From an uncultured Clostridia bacterium (GTDB lineage Bacteria; Bacillota; Clostridia; Oscillospirales; Ruminococcaceae), in contig CAMEPN010000101.1 in the NCBI GenBank assembly GCA_945931735.1, forward strand, positions 1 to 6,794: a DNA stretch of 6,794 nt, given 5' to 3'. The stretch's first letter is position 1. Every line of letters begins with the position of its first letter. Under the pieces are notes generated by a model. That model had not been told where the DNA came from, ran no database searches, and was given only the letters and a program-made list of their open reading frames with translations. This document shows positions 4,991 to 6,794 of this stretch, piece after piece. A program made the translations under genes and the position numbers.

Positions 4991-6484
4991 TTAAGATTTC
5001 AGGAAATCAAGAACTACGCTGCTCATGTCCTGCTTCTCGACGGAGCCTGTAAATCTTACAGCCTTTGTGCGTGTTGCCGCGAGAGGAGCAGGCATCTTTG
5101 TAGACGTTGCCTTTTCAAGACGGTCGATTATCTCAAACTCGTCGTCTGTGTCTATCCTGCCGCCGATAGCCTCGTAAACCGCGCCGCTGAACTTGTAGGG
5201 GTTCGCGGTGGAAGCGATAACCGTCTTTGTGGTGTCGCCCGTAGCCTTTTTGTAATCCTCGTAAACCTTTGCCGCAACGGCAGTGTGGGTATCCAGCAGG
5301 TAGGAGTAATTCTCGAATGTCGACTTAATCTCCGCCTTTGTTTCGTCGTCGGAGCAGCAGCCCGCGTAGAACAGCTCGGAGATCTTCGCCTTGACATCGT
5401 CGGAAACCTCGTAACGTCCCGTTTCCTTGAGCTGTCCGAACCAGTCGCGGATCACCGCGTCGTTCTCGCCGGTGAGGTGATAGAGCAGACGCTCAAGGTT
5501 GGAGGAAATAAGTATATCCATAGACGGGGAAACAGTCGTGTAGAACTTCCTGTTTCTGTCGTAAACGCCCGTGTTGATGAAATCAGTGAGGACGTTGTTG
5601 CTGTTGGAAGCGCAGATGAGCTTATTTACGGGAATGCCCATCAGCTTTGCGTAGTATGCGGCAAGAATGTTGCCGAAGTTGCCCGTGGGGACAACGATGT
5701 TGATTTTCTCGCCGAACTCGATTTTCTTGTTCTTTACCAGCTCCGCGTAAGTGGAAACGTAGTAAACTATCTGCGGCGCGAGTCTGCCCCAGTTGATGGA
5801 GTTTGCGCTGGAAAGGAGAATGTTGTTCTTCGCAAGCCTGTCGGCGATTTCCTTGTCGGTGAAGATCTGCTTTACGCCGTTCTGGCAGTCGTCAAAGTTG
5901 CCCTTGATGGCGCAGACGTTGACGTTATTGCCCTCCTGTGTGGTCATCTGGCGCTTCTGCATACGGGACACGCCGTCCTCGGGGTAGAAAACGCTTATCG
6001 AGGTGCCGTCAACGTCCTTGAAGCCCTCGAGAGCCGCCTTGCCGGTGTCGCCCGATGTCGCGACGAGTATCGCGATCTGCTTTCCGTCAACGGTCTTTTT
6101 CGCGGACGTTGTGAGCAGGTAGGGCAGTATCTGGAGCGCCATATCCTTGAACGCACAGGTGGGGCCGTGCCACAGCTCGAGAACATATGTCCCCGGGACG
6201 AGCAGGGATATCTCCGCGATATTGTCGGAGTCGAAGTTTTTGTCGTTGTACGCGCTGTCGACGCAGTGTCTTATCTCCTCGGGAGTGAAATCGGTCAGCA
6301 GTCTGCTGAACACCTCGTATGCGCGGTCGGCGTAGCTCTTGTCGCACAGCGAGAGAATTTCCGCTTCGGAAAGAGCAGGAATGCTCTCGGGAACATAAAG
6401 ACCGCCCTCGTCGGAAAGCCCCTTGGTGATCGCGTGCGCGGATGTCACCTTAAGGGAGGAATTTCTCGTGCTCCTGTAATTCAT
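4991..6484 (-). CDS. thrC: Threonine synthase
   Basis: A 497-residue PLP enzyme converting O-phospho-L-homoserine and water to L-threonine and phosphate, the last step of threonine synthesis. The length fits the long threonine synthases. Landmarks, numbered from the ATG at 6484: N-terminal MNYRSTRN typical of the family; WHGPTCAFKD (105-114) with Lys113 as the PLP Schiff-base lysine; ATSGDTGKAA (142-151); SSANSINWGRL (225-235); the PLP phosphate-binding loop PTGNFGN (266-272); SPSMDIL (319-325); DTHTAV (398-403); STANPYKF (425-432). The frame is open two codons further, with a TTG at 6490, but the site AAAGGATG is only four bases from TTG and 8-10 from ATG, and homologues start at the MNY position, so ATG is preferred. 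yraN ends 24 bases upstream and the phosphoesterase starts 20 bases downstream, suggesting one operon. Confidence 0.97.
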   Translation of the reverse strand: MNYRSTRNSSLKVTSAHAITKGLSDEGGLYVPESIPALSEAEILSLCDKSYADRAYEVFSRLLTDFTPEEIRHCVDSAYNDKNFDSDNIAEISLLVPGTYVLELWHGPTCAFKDMALQILPYLLTTSAKKTVDGKQIAILVATSGDTGKAALEGFKDVDGTSISVFYPEDGVSRMQKRQMTTQEGNNVNVCAIKGNFDDCQNGVKQIFTDKEIADRLAKNNILLSSANSINWGRLAPQIVYYVSTYAELVKNKKIEFGEKINIVVPTGNFGNILAAYYAKLMGIPVNKLICASNSNNVLTDFINTGVYDRNRKFYTTVSPSMDILISSNLERLLYHLTGENDAVIRDWFGQLKETGRYEVSDDVKAKISELFYAGCCSDDETKAEIKSTFENYSYLLDTHTAVAAKVYEDYKKATGDTTKTVIASTANPYKFSGAVYEAIGGRIDTDDEFEIIDRLEKATSTKMPAPLAATRTKAVRFTGSVEKQDMSSVVLDFLKS

Positions 6485-6492
6485 AATCAAGT

Positions 6493-6500
6493 CATCCTTT
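6493..6500 (-). promoter_or_regulatory. Ribosome binding site of thrC, deciding ATG over TTG
   Basis: AAAGGATG on the minus strand lies 8 bases before the ATG at 6484 and only 2-4 bases before the in-frame TTG at 6490. The spacing makes the ATG the better start. Confidence 0.65.
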
Positions 6501-6508
6501 CATGCGGT

Positions 6509-6794
6509 TCAGTTCACGGTGTAAATACCGTCGGCGGTAAATGCGTCCTCGCAGATGTCGATACGCACTACCCGCGGAAGCTCTCCCCGCGTTATTGTCA
6601 CCTCGGCAACATCATATCTCGGCTGAAGCCCTGTATCATGCTCCGTCAGGTAGGCGTCAGATGTCAGGATTATCTTTTTCTGTTTTCGGCGGTCGACCGC
6701 CTCGATACCCGACACCATGCTGCCGTATTTTCTGGTCTTGACCTCGGTGAACACTATAAACCCGTCAAACTCGGATATAATGTCGATCTCACCG
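6509..6794 (-). CDS. yraN: YraN/UPF0102 family endonuclease-like protein, 5' end off the window
   Basis: The frame is open to the window edge; 94 residues are visible and the N-terminus lies outside. The first visible residues are GEIDII, followed by VFTEVKTRKYG: the Asp and the Glu-x-Lys pair (residues 4, 17 and 19 of the visible part) form the PD-(D/E)xK nuclease-type motif that defines UPF0102 (Pfam PF02021). Further family marks are AVDRRKQKKI, then AYL and RYDVAEV. Full-length members have about 115-125 residues, so roughly 25-30 are missing. The family has the fold of archaeal Holliday junction resolvases, but its cellular role is poorly defined. A GTG at 6754 lies within the conserved motif and is not the true start. 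It ends 24 bases before thrC and is likely cotranscribed. Confidence 0.92.
   Translation of the reverse strand, partial: GEIDIISEFDGFIVFTEVKTRKYGSMVSGIEAVDRRKQKKIILTSDAYLTEHDTGLQPRYDVAEVTITRGELPRVVRIDICEDAFTADGIYTVN

Overview
The window is a compact bacterial chromosome segment in which every gene I can support lies on the minus strand. Read in the direction of transcription (right to left) the order is: yraN (5' end off the window), thrC, a metallophosphoesterase, tig, clpP, clpX, a short MGMT-like protein, tRNA-Leu(CAA), and a 300-base gene-free repeat region. The moderate GC content, strong AGGAGG-type ribosome binding sites, a CCA-encoding tRNA gene, and the Firmicutes style of ClpP, trigger factor and threonine synthase suggest a clostridial gut or rumen bacterium (Oscillospirales/Ruminococcus-like). 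That assignment is an inference from style, not a database match.

Right end (4272-6794): yraN, thrC and the metallophosphoesterase are separated by about 20-25 bases, each later gene having its own ribosome binding site and no terminator between them, so they look like one transcription unit. thrC makes threonine; the two partners are a putative nuclease-fold protein and a phosphoesterase of unknown substrate.

Centre (877-4221): tig, clpP and clpX form the familiar protein-quality-control cluster. Trigger factor folds nascent chains at the ribosome exit; ClpX unfolds substrates and feeds them to the ClpP peptidase. A hairpin plus short U-run between tig and clpP looks like a terminator or attenuator that could separate the chaperone from the protease. 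The tig leader follows the phosphoesterase gene by only 50 bases.

Left end (1-812): behind a hairpin after clpX comes a 102-residue protein consisting only of the DNA-binding/active-site domain of O6-alkylguanine-DNA alkyltransferase. It keeps the cysteine but has Tyr in place of the usual His (PCYRV). Then comes tRNA-Leu(CAA) with a textbook sigma-70 promoter (TTGACA, 17 bases, TATAAT). Downstream of the tRNA lies a modular repeat: two 70-base copies (66/70 identical, 199 bases apart), each containing a terminator-like hairpin, plus a third short copy of the core. Each core is followed by a hairpin whose arms differ in sequence but still pair.

Most of the window is ordinary housekeeping. 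The repeat region at 1-300 is the part least explained by known genes and is the best candidate for something undescribed.
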